Positions 27,127 through 34,457 of a stretch of DNA of 64,000 nucleotides are shown in pieces. How positions within the stretch are numbered: the first letter of the stretch is position 1; each line of letters begins with the position of its first letter. Origin of the DNA: Chloroflexota bacterium (GTDB taxonomy: Bacteria; Chloroflexota; UBA6077; SHYK01). The position numbers were made by a program, and so were the translations under genes. The stretch covers positions 62,001 to 126,000 of the forward strand of contig DASRDP010000124.1 of the NCBI GenBank assembly GCA_035652535.1, given 5' to 3'. Under the pieces are notes generated by a model that searched no databases, had not been told where the DNA came from, and saw nothing but the letters and a program-made list of their open reading frames with translations.

Positions 27127-27396
27127 TTAGCGCCGCAGACCCAGAGAGCTGATGATCTGGCGGTATCGCTCGAAATCCTCGCGTCGCAGGTAGTTCAAGA
27201 GGCGGCGCCGTTTGCCTACCATCATGAGAAGTCCGCGCCGAGACGCGTGGTCGTGTGGATGCACCTTGAGATGCTCGATCATGTCCAGGATGCGCCGACT
27301 GAGCAGCGCAATCTGGACGTCGGACGAACCGGTGTCGTCCGGGTGCAAACGGTACTTCTCGATGATTTCGCCCTTTACTGCCTGGGCTAAAGGCAC
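27127..27396 (-). CDS. rpsO: 30S ribosomal protein S15
   Basis: The 89-residue protein binds 16S rRNA in the central domain of the 30S subunit. It shows the S15 signature [30 protein letters not shown] and [21 protein letters not shown]. The start is GTG. It heads the rpsO-pnp-dapB-asd-dapA unit; the 122-base gap to pnp may hold regulatory RNA, but I see no clear hairpin. Confidence 0.95.
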   Translation of the reverse strand: MPLAQAVKGEIIEKYRLHPDDTGSSDVQIALLSRRILDMIEHLKVHPHDHASRRGLLMMVGKRRRLLNYLRREDFERYRQIISSLGLRR

Positions 27397-27475
27397 TGAC
27401 GCCCTCCACGCGTGTTTCGACGCATCGGCATGCCGCTATGCGCTCTACGTTTTCTCCACTTCTTGTTTCGTGGCG

Positions 27476-27484
27476 AGTATACCA
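27476..27484 (-). promoter_or_regulatory. Extended -10 promoter for rpsO operon
   Basis: On the minus strand, TGGTATACT is an extended -10 element about 80 bases upstream of the rpsO GTG, with a leader long enough for autogenous control by S15. No -35 is obvious. The ferredoxin promoter fires in the opposite direction from the same gap. Confidence 0.5.
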
Positions 27485-27508
27485 CACGCGAAGCGGCTCG
27501 CCGGCGGG

Positions 27509-27537
27509 TTGACACGCGGGGTGCTCGATGGAACAAT
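27509..27537 (+). promoter_or_regulatory. Promoter for the ferredoxin gene
   Basis: Perfect -35 TTGACA (27509-27514), 17-base spacer, and -10 AACAAT (27532-27537). The start point would be near 27544, thirty bases before ATG 27574. Confidence 0.5.
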
Positions 27538-27573
27538 CCCGGTCCGCGGAACAACGCGATCGGGGAGATGAAC

Positions 27574-27774
27574 ATGACCCTCAAGGCGAGCATAGATTGG
27601 GACAAGTGCGAGGGAAACGGCGTGTGCGCACGAGTCGCGCCCGAGGTCTTCTCCGTGGACGATCAGGGCAACTCCGACGTCTTGATGGAAGAGGTGCCGG
27701 AGAGCCTGCGCGCCAAGGCGATGCTGGCCATGCGCCAATGCCCGACCGGAGCAGTGAGCGTCGTGGAGGCGTGA
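27574..27774 (+). CDS. Single-cluster 3Fe-4S-type ferredoxin
   Basis: This 66-residue ferredoxin has the pattern C-x5-C (KCEGNGVC) plus AP-x-VF and a C-terminal C-P-T-G (CPTGAVSV). This matches the small [3Fe-4S] ferredoxins that pass electrons to cytochrome P450s or Rieske/oxygenase systems in actinobacteria and others. Three cysteines are seen, lacking the fourth of a 4Fe-4S site. ATG 27574 has GGGGAG about six bases upstream; ATG 27568 is also possible. No P450 gene lies beside it, but the oxygenases elsewhere in the window are possible partners. Confidence 0.82.
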   Translation: MTLKASIDWDKCEGNGVCARVAPEVFSVDDQGNSDVLMEEVPESLRAKAMLAMRQCPTGAVSVVEA

Positions 27775-27801
27775 CGGCGGCGTCGCCGCGGCGGTCGCCC
27801 C

Positions 27802-28248
27802 GTGACCCGTGATGATTGGACCGTGCGGCGCGATGCGTCAGCGCGCCCTGAGGACTCGTACGCGCTGTGCGCAGAGACGCCGCCGCCGCAGCTCATCACC
27901 GGCATTTGGCAATTCAATCGGCGCGAATTTTTCGCCTGCCACGAGACGCTGGAGCGGCTCTGGCTGGCCGAATGCGCTCCGGTTCGCGACCTCTACCAAG
28001 GGATCCTGCAGATTGGCGTAGCCTTCTACCACTTGCTGCGGGGGAACTACCGGGGCGCCCACGTGAGTCTGCGACGCGGCATCACGCGGCTGCGCCCGCT
28101 GCCGCCAGTTTGCCGAGGGGTGCAGGTCGCGCGGCTGGTCGAGGACGCTGAAGCCGCCCACGCAGCCCTGGTTGCGCGGGGAGCGGCAGGCCTGGCGCGC
28201 TTCGACCTCGAGCTGATCCCGACGATTGACATCGCGCCGAGCGCATGA
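27802..28248 (+). CDS. DUF309 family protein
   Basis: The 148-residue helical protein carries the DUF309 core FNRREFFACHETLERLW and DLYQGILQIGVAFYHLLRGNYRGA, with the conserved H-E and Q residues. The function of the family is unknown; it is common in Chloroflexota, cyanobacteria and archaea. The GTG start at 27802 lies 27 bases after the ferredoxin stop, so the two may be co-transcribed. The protein ends 15 bases before the first GlcG/HbpS-like gene. Confidence 0.75.
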   Translation: MTRDDWTVRRDASARPEDSYALCAETPPPQLITGIWQFNRREFFACHETLERLWLAECAPVRDLYQGILQIGVAFYHLLRGNYRGAHVSLRRGITRLRPLPPVCRGVQVARLVEDAEAAHAALVARGAAGLARFDLELIPTIDIAPSA

Positions 28249-28263
28249 CGGGAGGATGGCACC

Positions 28264-28677
28264 GTGCGGCTTGACGTGGCCCAGCGCGTGCTGGGCGCAA
28301 GCCTCGCCAAGGCCCACGACATGGGAATTGCGGTGAGTGTGGTTGTCGTGGACGAGGGAGGGCACATGATGGCAATGGCCCGAATGGACGGGGCGCGCTT
28401 TCTGACCGTTGAGATCGCCTACGGCAAGGCGCACGGATGCATCGGTTTCCACCGCGTGGGGCCCGAGGTCGCACAATTCGGCCAGACCGCCCCCGCCTTC
28501 GTCGGCGCCCTTGCGACCGCTAGCCACGGTCGCTTCTTCGCAGCGCTGGGCTCGATTCGGGTGGTGGTCGGCGGTCAGGAGGTGGGCGCCGTGGGGGTCA
28601 GCGGCGGATCCGGCGAGCAGGATCACCAGATTGCCCAAGCGGGCGTGGACGCAGTGGCGTACGGTGGCGATGCCTGA
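28264..28677 (+). CDS. GlcG/HbpS-like protein (DUF336), copy 1
   Basis: The 137-residue protein has the GlcG/HbpS core: VVVVDEGGHMMAMARMDGA, AYGKAHGC and GAVGVSGGSGEQDHQIAQAG. Family members include haem-binding HbpS and GlcG of the glycolate locus, as well as subunits in aromatic- and diol-processing clusters; the biochemical role is uncertain. No signal peptide is seen, so it is cytoplasmic. GTG start with GGGAGGATGG upstream. A diverged copy follows 50 bases later. Confidence 0.78.
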   Translation: MRLDVAQRVLGASLAKAHDMGIAVSVVVVDEGGHMMAMARMDGARFLTVEIAYGKAHGCIGFHRVGPEVAQFGQTAPAFVGALATASHGRFFAALGSIRVVVGGQEVGAVGVSGGSGEQDHQIAQAGVDAVAYGGDA

Positions 28678-28727
28678 TTCGACGGGCTCACCCCGAGCGG
28701 AATGCAGGCCAGGATTGGAGAGAAGGG

Positions 28728-29132
28728 ATGGCGCTCGATCTCGCGACCGCCAATCGAATCGTCGAGGCATGTATCGCCGAAGGGCGGACCATTGGGCGAA
28801 ACTTCAGCATCGCCGTCGTTGACGAGGGCGGCCACATCGTGGCCATTCAGCGCATGGACGGAGCGGCGTTCGTGTCTCCGAGAATTGCGCTGGGGAAGGC
28901 GTTCGCGTGCGCGGCTTTCCGGCGGGAGGGACCGCAGCTCCAGCAGATGGGCGAGAACCCGGCGTTTGTGGCCGGGCTCGTCGAGATGACGGGTGGCCAG
29001 TTCTTCGCGTCGCTCGGGGCCTGCCGAATCATGCTCAATGGCCAGATGATGGGCGCCGTGGGCGTCAGCGGGGCGGCGCCGGAGCAGGACCAGCAAGTGG
29101 CCGAGGCAGGCATCCGGGTTCTCTCCAGCTGA
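28728..29132 (+). CDS. GlcG/HbpS-like protein (DUF336), copy 2
   Basis: The 134-residue paralogue of the preceding gene shares VVDEGGHIVAIQRMDGA, ALGKAFAC, GENPAFVAGL and GAVGVSGAAPEQDQQVAEAG. The pair probably arose by tandem duplication and may form mixed oligomers, since GlcG-type proteins form oligomeric rings. ATG start with AGGGATG context. An MFS gene follows after 151 bases. Confidence 0.78.
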   Translation: MALDLATANRIVEACIAEGRTIGRNFSIAVVDEGGHIVAIQRMDGAAFVSPRIALGKAFACAAFRREGPQLQQMGENPAFVAGLVEMTGGQFFASLGACRIMLNGQMMGAVGVSGAAPEQDQQVAEAGIRVLSS

Positions 29133-29283
29133 CGAGGCGCGCGGCGTTCGATGCCACACCAAGATTGCCGCGCCAGCGGGTCAGCTCAGCGGCTTGGCTC
29201 GCGGGCGCGGGTCGGCAGACGGCGATTTCCGCGCCGCCTGCCGCTTCTCCGCGAGACGTCGACGGAGGACCGTCTCGGAAGCG

Positions 29284-30540
29284 ATGACAGACGTCAGCGC
29301 CATCCCATCCAGCGAGACCGGACGCGTCCGGCCCAAACTGTGGACGCGCGGGTTCTTGCTGCTCCTGACCGTGGTCTTCCTCGGCTACTCGGGGCAGCAG
29401 CTCATCCTGCCCATCCTGCCGCTGTACGTGACCAAGCTCGGCGGGACGCCGGTAGAGGCGGGCTTTATTCTCGCGGCGTTCAGCATCACCAGCTTCCCGA
29501 TGCGGCCGGTCGTGGGATACCTAACCGACGCGTGGAGCGCGCGCGGCATTCTCGGGATCGGGACCCTGATTCTCTCGCTGACCAGCTTCGGGTTCTTCGT
29601 ACCCCACCTTGCCGTCATGGCAGTGGTGAACGCCGTTCGGGGAATCGGGTGGGCCGGGCTCAACACCGGCGGATACACGGACCTGGCTCACACGGCGCCC
29701 CGCGCCCGGAGGGGCGAAGCGTCCGGGTACTACAACTTGGCGACGTCGATTCCCATCGCAGGCGCGCCGGCTGTCGCCCTGTGGCTACTGGGCGTCCCGT
29801 CCATGGGCTACCCGAGCGTCTTTCTCTTCGCTGCGCTGCTGGCGGCGGCGGCCACGCTGGGCATGTGGGGCGCTCAGGCGCTGGCGCCGCAGACGCAGAT
29901 GCGATCACCCCGGGATGGCGCGGTAACCGTCTCGAGCGTCATCGGCGGGTTCGTCGATCGGCGCGTGTTCCTCGCCGCGGGGCTGCTCCTGTGCATGACG
30001 GTCACGCAGGTCTCGACGACGGCCTACTTGCCGCTCTACGCCCGGGCCGTCGGGATCGAGGGGATCGGCAGCTTCTACGTCGTGACCGGCGTGGTGGGCA
30101 TTATCAGCCAGCTGCTATGCGGTCGGTTTCTGGACCGGGGCGGACGCGGCGGCTGGGTCGTGGCTGGGTTCGCCACCATGATCGTCAGTATGCTGATCCT
30201 GTACGCGGCGCGCGGGCTCGAGGTGGTCCTGATCGCCGCCGTGATCAACGCCCTCGGGAGCACGCTGCTCAATACCATGCTCCTGGTTGTCGCCATGGAC
30301 CTTGCCGATCCCAACCGACCGGGCGCGGGCATGGCCACCTACTCGGTCTCCTACCAGCTCGGGGCGGCGGTCGGCGCGCCTGTGTTTGGCATGGTCATCC
30401 AGGCGCTCGGGTTCGGCGCCATGTATCTGAGCGCGGCCGGTGCGCTGGTCGTGGGGCTGATCGCCACGGTTCTGCAGTGGCCGCGCCTCCGCCGCGTCGG
30501 GGTGGTCGCGCCGACCGGTGGCGGAAACGCCCGGATATAA
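29284..30540 (+). CDS. Major facilitator superfamily transporter
   Basis: The 418-residue integral membrane protein shows about 12 hydrophobic helices (first at about 20-40, LLLLTVVFLGYSGQQLI) and an MFS loop-2/3-like motif, GYLTDAWSARGIL. No close family can be named; small-molecule export or uptake is expected. ATG 29284 is the first start with an MFS-like N-terminus; an in-frame extension to 29194 is rich in Arg and lacks features. Its stop codon overlaps the probable tRNA-Cys promoter. Confidence 0.8.
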   Translation: MTDVSAIPSSETGRVRPKLWTRGFLLLLTVVFLGYSGQQLILPILPLYVTKLGGTPVEAGFILAAFSITSFPMRPVVGYLTDAWSARGILGIGTLILSLTSFGFFVPHLAVMAVVNAVRGIGWAGLNTGGYTDLAHTAPRARRGEASGYYNLATSIPIAGAPAVALWLLGVPSMGYPSVFLFAALLAAAATLGMWGAQALAPQTQMRSPRDGAVTVSSVIGGFVDRRVFLAAGLLLCMTVTQVSTTAYLPLYARAVGIEGIGSFYVVTGVVGIISQLLCGRFLDRGGRGGWVVAGFATMIVSMLILYAARGLEVVLIAAVINALGSTLLNTMLLVVAMDLADPNRPGAGMATYSVSYQLGAAVGAPVFGMVIQALGFGAMYLSAAGALVVGLIATVLQWPRLRRVGVVAPTGGGNARI

Positions 30541-30541
30541 T
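30536..30541 (+). promoter_or_regulatory. Probable -10 element for tRNA-Cys
   Basis: TATAAT overlaps the MFS stop codon (TAA 30538-30540) and lies 26 bases before the tRNA. The -35 region (GACCGG) is poor. Confidence 0.45.
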
Positions 30542-30567
30542 TGGTGCGCTGCGCCACGCATCGTTAT

Positions 30568-30643
30568 GGCGACGTAGCCAAGTGGTTAAGGCGGGGGTCT
30601 GCAAAACCCCTATTCGGCGGTTCGAATCCGCCCGTCGCCTCCA
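30568..30643 (+). tRNA. tRNA-Cys (GCA anticodon) with encoded CCA
   Basis: Acceptor arms GGCGACG (30568-30574) and CGTCGCC (30633-30639) pair perfectly, with discriminator T30640 and CCA 30641-30643. The anticodon stem GGGGT/ACCCC (30594-30598, 30606-30610) encloses the loop CTGCAAA with anticodon GCA at 30601-30603. The T-loop is GGTTCGAATCC. The anticodon assigns cysteine. Confidence 0.95.
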
Positions 30644-30649
30644 GCAACG

Positions 30650-30682
30650 GCGGTCATCCAGGCACGGATGGCCGCTCTTTTT
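30650..30682 (+). terminator. Intrinsic terminator of tRNA-Cys
   Basis: 10-bp stem GCGGTCATCC (30650-30659) / GGATGGCCGC (30666-30675; one G-U pair), 6-base loop, then TCTTTTT. It is the only hairpin in the window seen with a U-run. Confidence 0.8.
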
Positions 30683-31027
30683 CGTTCCCAGTTCGAACCG
30701 GCGCCCGTTTTGACCACAATCTCGACCATAAGTCGTGGTACAGTCTGGCCGTGAATCGACACCGGCTGTTCAGGCGACTGAGGCAAAGAAGCCAATCCCC
30801 CGACCTCGGTATCGTCCAGCGATCTATCGGGCAGCCGGATGGGGATTGGCGTTGGCTGCGACCGTCGCGCGGCACCGGCGGGGACATGGCGAAGGGCTGA
30901 CTCGGCGTCGCCAGGACGGCTTCCAGTTGCGGCGAACAATTGGAACACAGGAGTGCGATCGGCGCCGGGGCCTACGGTTTCCCAGAGCTCTTATCTACGT
31001 AGCCATCCGCCGGTCACCGCGTGATGA
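30683..31027. other. 345-base gene-poor gap after tRNA-Cys
   Basis: Several short ORFs pass through this gap, but none has a recognisable domain, a good ribosome-binding site or the codon bias of neighbouring genes. I found no integrase, repeat of the tRNA 3' end or other sign of a tRNA-integrated element. The promoter for the flavin reductase gene should lie here, but I cannot place it with confidence. Confidence 0.5.
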
Positions 31028-31633
31028 ATGGGAGCGCGAGGAGAGAGAGCCACGTTCCTGCTCGGTGTAGTCGGAGGGATCGGTCAGAGCTGGCATACGC
31101 GGCTGCTCGTCGAGACGGTGCTCAGCGCGTCGGCCGATGAGCAGGTGGACACCGCGCTGCTCGACCTGAGCGAGACGCCGATCGATTTCGCGGCCAACCG
31201 ACCGGCCGAGGAGTACTCCGCCGCCACGCGGCGGGCGCTGGAGTTGGCCGGCCACGCTGAGGGCTTCGTGTTCGGCTCGCCGATCTATCGCGCCACCTAT
31301 ACCGGCGCGTTCAAGAACTTCTTCGACCTGATGCCGGTCGAGGCGCTGCTGGGCAAAGCGGCGGCGCTCGTCGCCACCGGGGCGTCGTTCCACCATTTCC
31401 TGGCGCTCGACATCGCCTTCCGTCCCATCATGACCTTCTTCAACATGCACACGGTACCCGGCGTGCTCTACGGCTCGCGGGAGCAGTTCCTGCCCGAGCG
31501 CGCGATCAACGATGCGCTGCGCGAGCAAGCCGAGGCGTTGGGCAGGGATCTCGTGTACATGACCCGCCAGCTCGCGGGTCGTGGCTGGGGCCCGCCATCT
31601 CCCGGGGTCGGGGCAGTGACGCGGCCGAGATGA
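31028..31633 (+). CDS. NAD(P)H-dependent FMN reductase (flavodoxin-like)
   Basis: The 201-residue flavodoxin-fold protein has the family active strand VFGSPIYRATYTGAFKNFFDL, the conserved GSPxY...KxxxD FMN-reductase motif, and an N-terminal VVGGIGQSW. It supplies reduced flavin. The RutA-like monooxygenase starts 22 bases after its stop, so they probably form a two-component monooxygenase. The start at 31028 lacks a strong ribosome-binding site and may be misplaced by a few codons. Confidence 0.82.
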   Translation: MGARGERATFLLGVVGGIGQSWHTRLLVETVLSASADEQVDTALLDLSETPIDFAANRPAEEYSAATRRALELAGHAEGFVFGSPIYRATYTGAFKNFFDLMPVEALLGKAAALVATGASFHHFLALDIAFRPIMTFFNMHTVPGVLYGSREQFLPERAINDALREQAEALGRDLVYMTRQLAGRGWGPPSPGVGAVTRPR

Positions 31634-31655
31634 CCGCCGCGCGACGGAGCAGCAT

Positions 31656-32723
31656 GTGAGCGCGCAACGAAAGCATTTTCGACTCGGCGTCTTCATGCCG
31701 GTGGGGAACAACGGGTGGATGTTGACCAAGACCGCCCCGCAGTACCTCCCGACCTACCAGCTCAACCGGGACATCGCGCAGCTGGCCGAACGGATCGGGT
31801 TCGACTACGTGTTCTCGATGGCGAAATGGAGCGGCTATGGTGGAGAGACGCGCTTCTGGGACTTCTCGATCGAGTCCTTCACGCTCATGGCAGCGCTCGC
31901 CGTGGCGACCACTCGGCTGCGGCTTGTGGCGTCGATCGCCCCGATCCTGATCCACCCGGCGATCGTCGCCAAGATGGTGGCCACCCTGGACGACATCTCC
32001 GCAGGCCGCATCGGCATCAACATTGTCAGCTCCGACACAGAATACACGCGGATGGGCCTCTACCCGGACGAATTCGAGTCCTACCGCCACGCCTACATCG
32101 ACGAATGGCTCCGCGTCGTGAAGGCGCTGTGGAGCGGGGAGCCCGTTGACTTCGCGGGCAGATTCTTCCGCATCGACGGCTATGCTTCGAACCCGCGCCC
32201 GGTCCAGCGGCCCTGGCCCCCGATCCTCTACGCCACGTCGTCCGAGGGCGGGTTCCGCTTCGTCGCCGAGCAGTGCGACGAGGCCTTCGTCCAGGCGGGT
32301 CCGCAGAAGAACGACGTCAGCCAGCGGTTGAAGGCGATGGCGGCCGAGCGTGGCCGCACGATCAAGACGCAAGCGCACGTCACGCTCGTCCTCGGCGAGA
32401 CGAACGCGGACGCCCAGCGGATCCTCGATCATCTCCGCGCGGGGGCGGACTACGAGGCAATCGCCAACGTGTACGACCAAGGTTACCAGGGCGATCGCGT
32501 CGCCCGAGGCCGGGAGATCCTTGAGAAGGGCTTCCCGCGGACGCTCATCTACCATGCCCATCCTCTAATTGGCGGGCCGGAGCTCGTCGCGGACTTCATC
32601 GAAGACATGGCCGTGAACGGACACTTCGACGGCATGCTCTTCTCGTTTCCGGACTTCATCGACGGGCTCGAGCGGTTCGACGCCCTCGTCACGCCGCTGA
32701 TCGAGCGGCGCGGGCTGCGTTAA
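31656..32723 (+). CDS. RutA-like flavin-dependent monooxygenase (LLM family)
   Basis: The 355-residue bacterial-luciferase-family enzyme closely resembles RutA of pyrimidine ring opening: FMPVGNNGWMLTKTAPQYLPT near the N-terminus, then SFTLMAALAVATTRLRL and GRIGINIVSSDTEYTRMG. RutA opens uracil using FMN and oxygen with a separate flavin reductase, here probably the upstream gene. Other Rut genes (RutB, RutC etc.) are not adjacent, so another heterocycle or sulfone is possible. GTG start. The stop lies in the loop of a strong hairpin. Confidence 0.8.
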   Translation: MSAQRKHFRLGVFMPVGNNGWMLTKTAPQYLPTYQLNRDIAQLAERIGFDYVFSMAKWSGYGGETRFWDFSIESFTLMAALAVATTRLRLVASIAPILIHPAIVAKMVATLDDISAGRIGINIVSSDTEYTRMGLYPDEFESYRHAYIDEWLRVVKALWSGEPVDFAGRFFRIDGYASNPRPVQRPWPPILYATSSEGGFRFVAEQCDEAFVQAGPQKNDVSQRLKAMAAERGRTIKTQAHVTLVLGETNADAQRILDHLRAGADYEAIANVYDQGYQGDRVARGREILEKGFPRTLIYHAHPLIGGPELVADFIEDMAVNGHFDGMLFSFPDFIDGLERFDALVTPLIERRGLR

Positions 32724-32743
32724 AACGAGCGCAGCCCGCGCCG
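32706..32743 (+). terminator. 14-bp hairpin spanning the RutA-like stop codon
   Basis: Perfect 14-bp stem (32706-32719 and 32730-32743) with a 10-base loop that includes the TAA stop (32721-32723). There is no U-run downstream; the gene on the opposite strand (32841) converges on it. Confidence 0.6.
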
Positions 32744-32840
32744 GGGCCGGTTGAAGTGGAGTTAGTCCGACGGCAGCCCTCGGGAACGTGGCGGCAAGAT
32801 TAAACCCCCGCCCGACCGGTCCGCGCTCCCTGCGCTCCGG

Positions 32841-33338
32841 TCATGGCTGTGACCCGCTGTAGTGCGCCGTGGCCGAAGGCGGAGCGGCGAGGGTCATGCC
32901 GTGGCGACGGAAGACGTCCGTCATCTTGGCCACATCCGGCGGGCCGCCTGCCGCGGCACGCACGATCTCGACGGCCTCGCGGAAGTAGGCCGGTCCCATG
33001 ATCGCCGGTGTGACCATGACGAGCTGCCGGGCGGCCACCGCGCCGCCATTGTCGAATCGATGCACAGCGCCCCGCGGGATGCACACGGCCTGGCCCGGGC
33101 CCACCGCAATCGCCCGACCGTCGATGGTCCAGGTGAGCACACCTTCGATTCCATACAGCGTCTCTTCGTAGGCGTCGTTCATATGCGCTGGCGCAGGGAT
33201 TTTCTGCCCGGCGGGCACCGTCATCTCGAAGACGGACACGCTTCCATTGGTGTCTTCGCCCGTAAGGAGGAAACGAATGTCGATTGGGCCGACGCGGATG
33301 GTCTCTTCCGACGCGTTGACTGTGGGCTGGGCTGCCAT
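32841..33338 (-). CDS. Cupin-domain protein
   Basis: The 165-residue single cupin has PAHMNDAYEETLYGIEGVLTW (metal-site strand with one His and Glu residues) and IPRGAVHRFDN (second His). The first H-x-H is reduced to one His with Asn-Asp following, so its metal site is unusual. No signal peptide. It is divergent from the MarR gene, 61 bases between starts, which suggests control by that regulator. It may process or bind a small ligand; enzyme function is unknown. Confidence 0.75.
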   Translation of the reverse strand: MAAQPTVNASEETIRVGPIDIRFLLTGEDTNGSVSVFEMTVPAGQKIPAPAHMNDAYEETLYGIEGVLTWTIDGRAIAVGPGQAVCIPRGAVHRFDNGGAVAARQLVMVTPAIMGPAYFREAVEIVRAAAGGPPDVAKMTDVFRRHGMTLAAPPSATAHYSGSQP

Positions 33339-33399
33339 GACTCCTCCCGTGTAAAGTAAATTGGATTGACTTGATTAGAGTACACGGAGTTTACTGTCG
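33339..33399. promoter_or_regulatory. AT-rich divergent control region of the cupin/MarR pair
   Basis: This 61-base gap is clearly AT-richer than its surroundings and holds GTGTA...TACAC and GTAAA...TTTAC inverted elements. It is a fitting site for a MarR-type operator controlling both genes. Precise -35/-10 boxes cannot be fixed. Confidence 0.4.
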
Positions 33400-33846
33400 A
33401 TGTCAAGACTCGAATTGCCCGAGGACCCGCTGATTGGCGCCCTGCTGCGACTCCCCGCCCACGCCATTCATCGCCGGATCATCGCCGGCTTGAACAGTGC
33501 CGGCTTCGATGATCTGCGCCTCCCGCACATGAGTGTGTTCCAGTACCCCGGCCCGGACGGCTACCGTCCAACTGAGCTGGCGGAGCGCGCCGGAATGAGC
33601 AAACAGGCCATGAATCAGCTCCTGCGTAGTCTGGAGCGGCTCGGCTACCTTCGGCGAAGCGGCGCCGAGGCCGACGGCCGGGCGCGCATCGTCCACTTCA
33701 CCGAGCGCGGCGCCGCGGCGTGGGCCAAGGTCTACGAGATCCTTCGGGACATCGAAGCCGAATGGCGTGACCGGTTGGGAGACGCGAAGTTCGCCCGGCT
33801 CAAGGCCCTGCTCTGTGAGGTGTGGGTTTCGGATCTCGTCCAGTAG
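33400..33846 (+). CDS. MarR-family transcriptional regulator
   Basis: The 148-residue winged-helix protein shows the MarR recognition helix (TELAERAGMSKQAMNQLLRSLERLGYL) and wing (AEADGRARIVHFTERG). Such dimers repress divergently transcribed genes and release DNA on binding aromatic ligands. The cupin gene and its own promoter are the likely targets. The AT-rich intergenic region contains the probable operator. Confidence 0.85.
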   Translation: MSRLELPEDPLIGALLRLPAHAIHRRIIAGLNSAGFDDLRLPHMSVFQYPGPDGYRPTELAERAGMSKQAMNQLLRSLERLGYLRRSGAEADGRARIVHFTERGAAAWAKVYEILRDIEAEWRDRLGDAKFARLKALLCEVWVSDLVQ

Positions 33847-34003
33847 ATTCGACCCTCGCCCACAGACTGGGCGGTGTCGGAGCAGGCGCTCCACGGCCCG
33901 GGCTGCAACCGATCAGGCTCCCACCGTGTCGTCCTGCTCCACCGGAGCCTTGGGCCGACGGCGGCGCAGGCGGTGGTGCGATAGGATCTCCGCCGATGTG
34001 CGC

Positions 34004-34420
34004 CTACGCCTCCAGCGCTCGTCGATCGCGCCGCCGTTCTTCGTTGAGCGCGCGGATCTCCGCTAGCGTGTAGGTTCGGTCAATCTCTTCGGCGCTGTTC
34101 GTCGCCGTAAGGCGAAAGCCTTCCTCGACCTGGAAGATCCCGAAGCTGGTTGCTCGCAGCGTATCGAGGACGTGGCCCAGGGTCCGCAGCATCCAGGAGA
34201 GACCTGAGTCCGGTCTGTTGTCCGGGTCGCCGCGCCGCAAGCGTCCTTCGTTCCGAAGGTCAGCGAGGTGATAGGTTTCGAAGAGGGTTTCGCTCCCCAG
34301 CGTGGAGGCGACGAGCCAGTGATCGCCGCGATCGACGATTTCGATGCTGGACGCGCCGGTCCGATCGAGGAAGTGACCGAGGGCGCGAAGCGTATCCGAG
34401 TATTCTCCCGGCTCGATCAT
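34004..34420 (-). CDS. Uncharacterised protein with an internal duplication
   Basis: The 138-residue product has no known domain. Two halves look alike: YSDTLRALGHFLDRTGASS...DRGDHWLVAST...ETYHLADLR and LSWMLRTLGHVLDTLRATSF...EEGFRLTAT...RTYTLAEIR, each about 55 residues, followed by an acidic/basic tail. No signal peptide or membrane segment. ATG 34420 is chosen; TTG 34447 would add nine residues. It follows the solute-binding protein gene's downstream side without overlap and reads the same way. Confidence 0.6.
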   Translation of the reverse strand: MIEPGEYSDTLRALGHFLDRTGASSIEIVDRGDHWLVASTLGSETLFETYHLADLRNEGRLRRGDPDNRPDSGLSWMLRTLGHVLDTLRATSFGIFQVEEGFRLTATNSAEEIDRTYTLAEIRALNEERRRDRRALEA

Positions 34421-34457
34421 GCGGAATCTCGCCCAGTGGGCGCGCAACCCTGACGCA

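Noticed and set aside
30683-31027. tRNA-Cys 3' flank as an integration site of a mobile element
   Set aside because: No integrase gene, no repeat of the tRNA 3' end and normal GC content follow; the genes after it look native.
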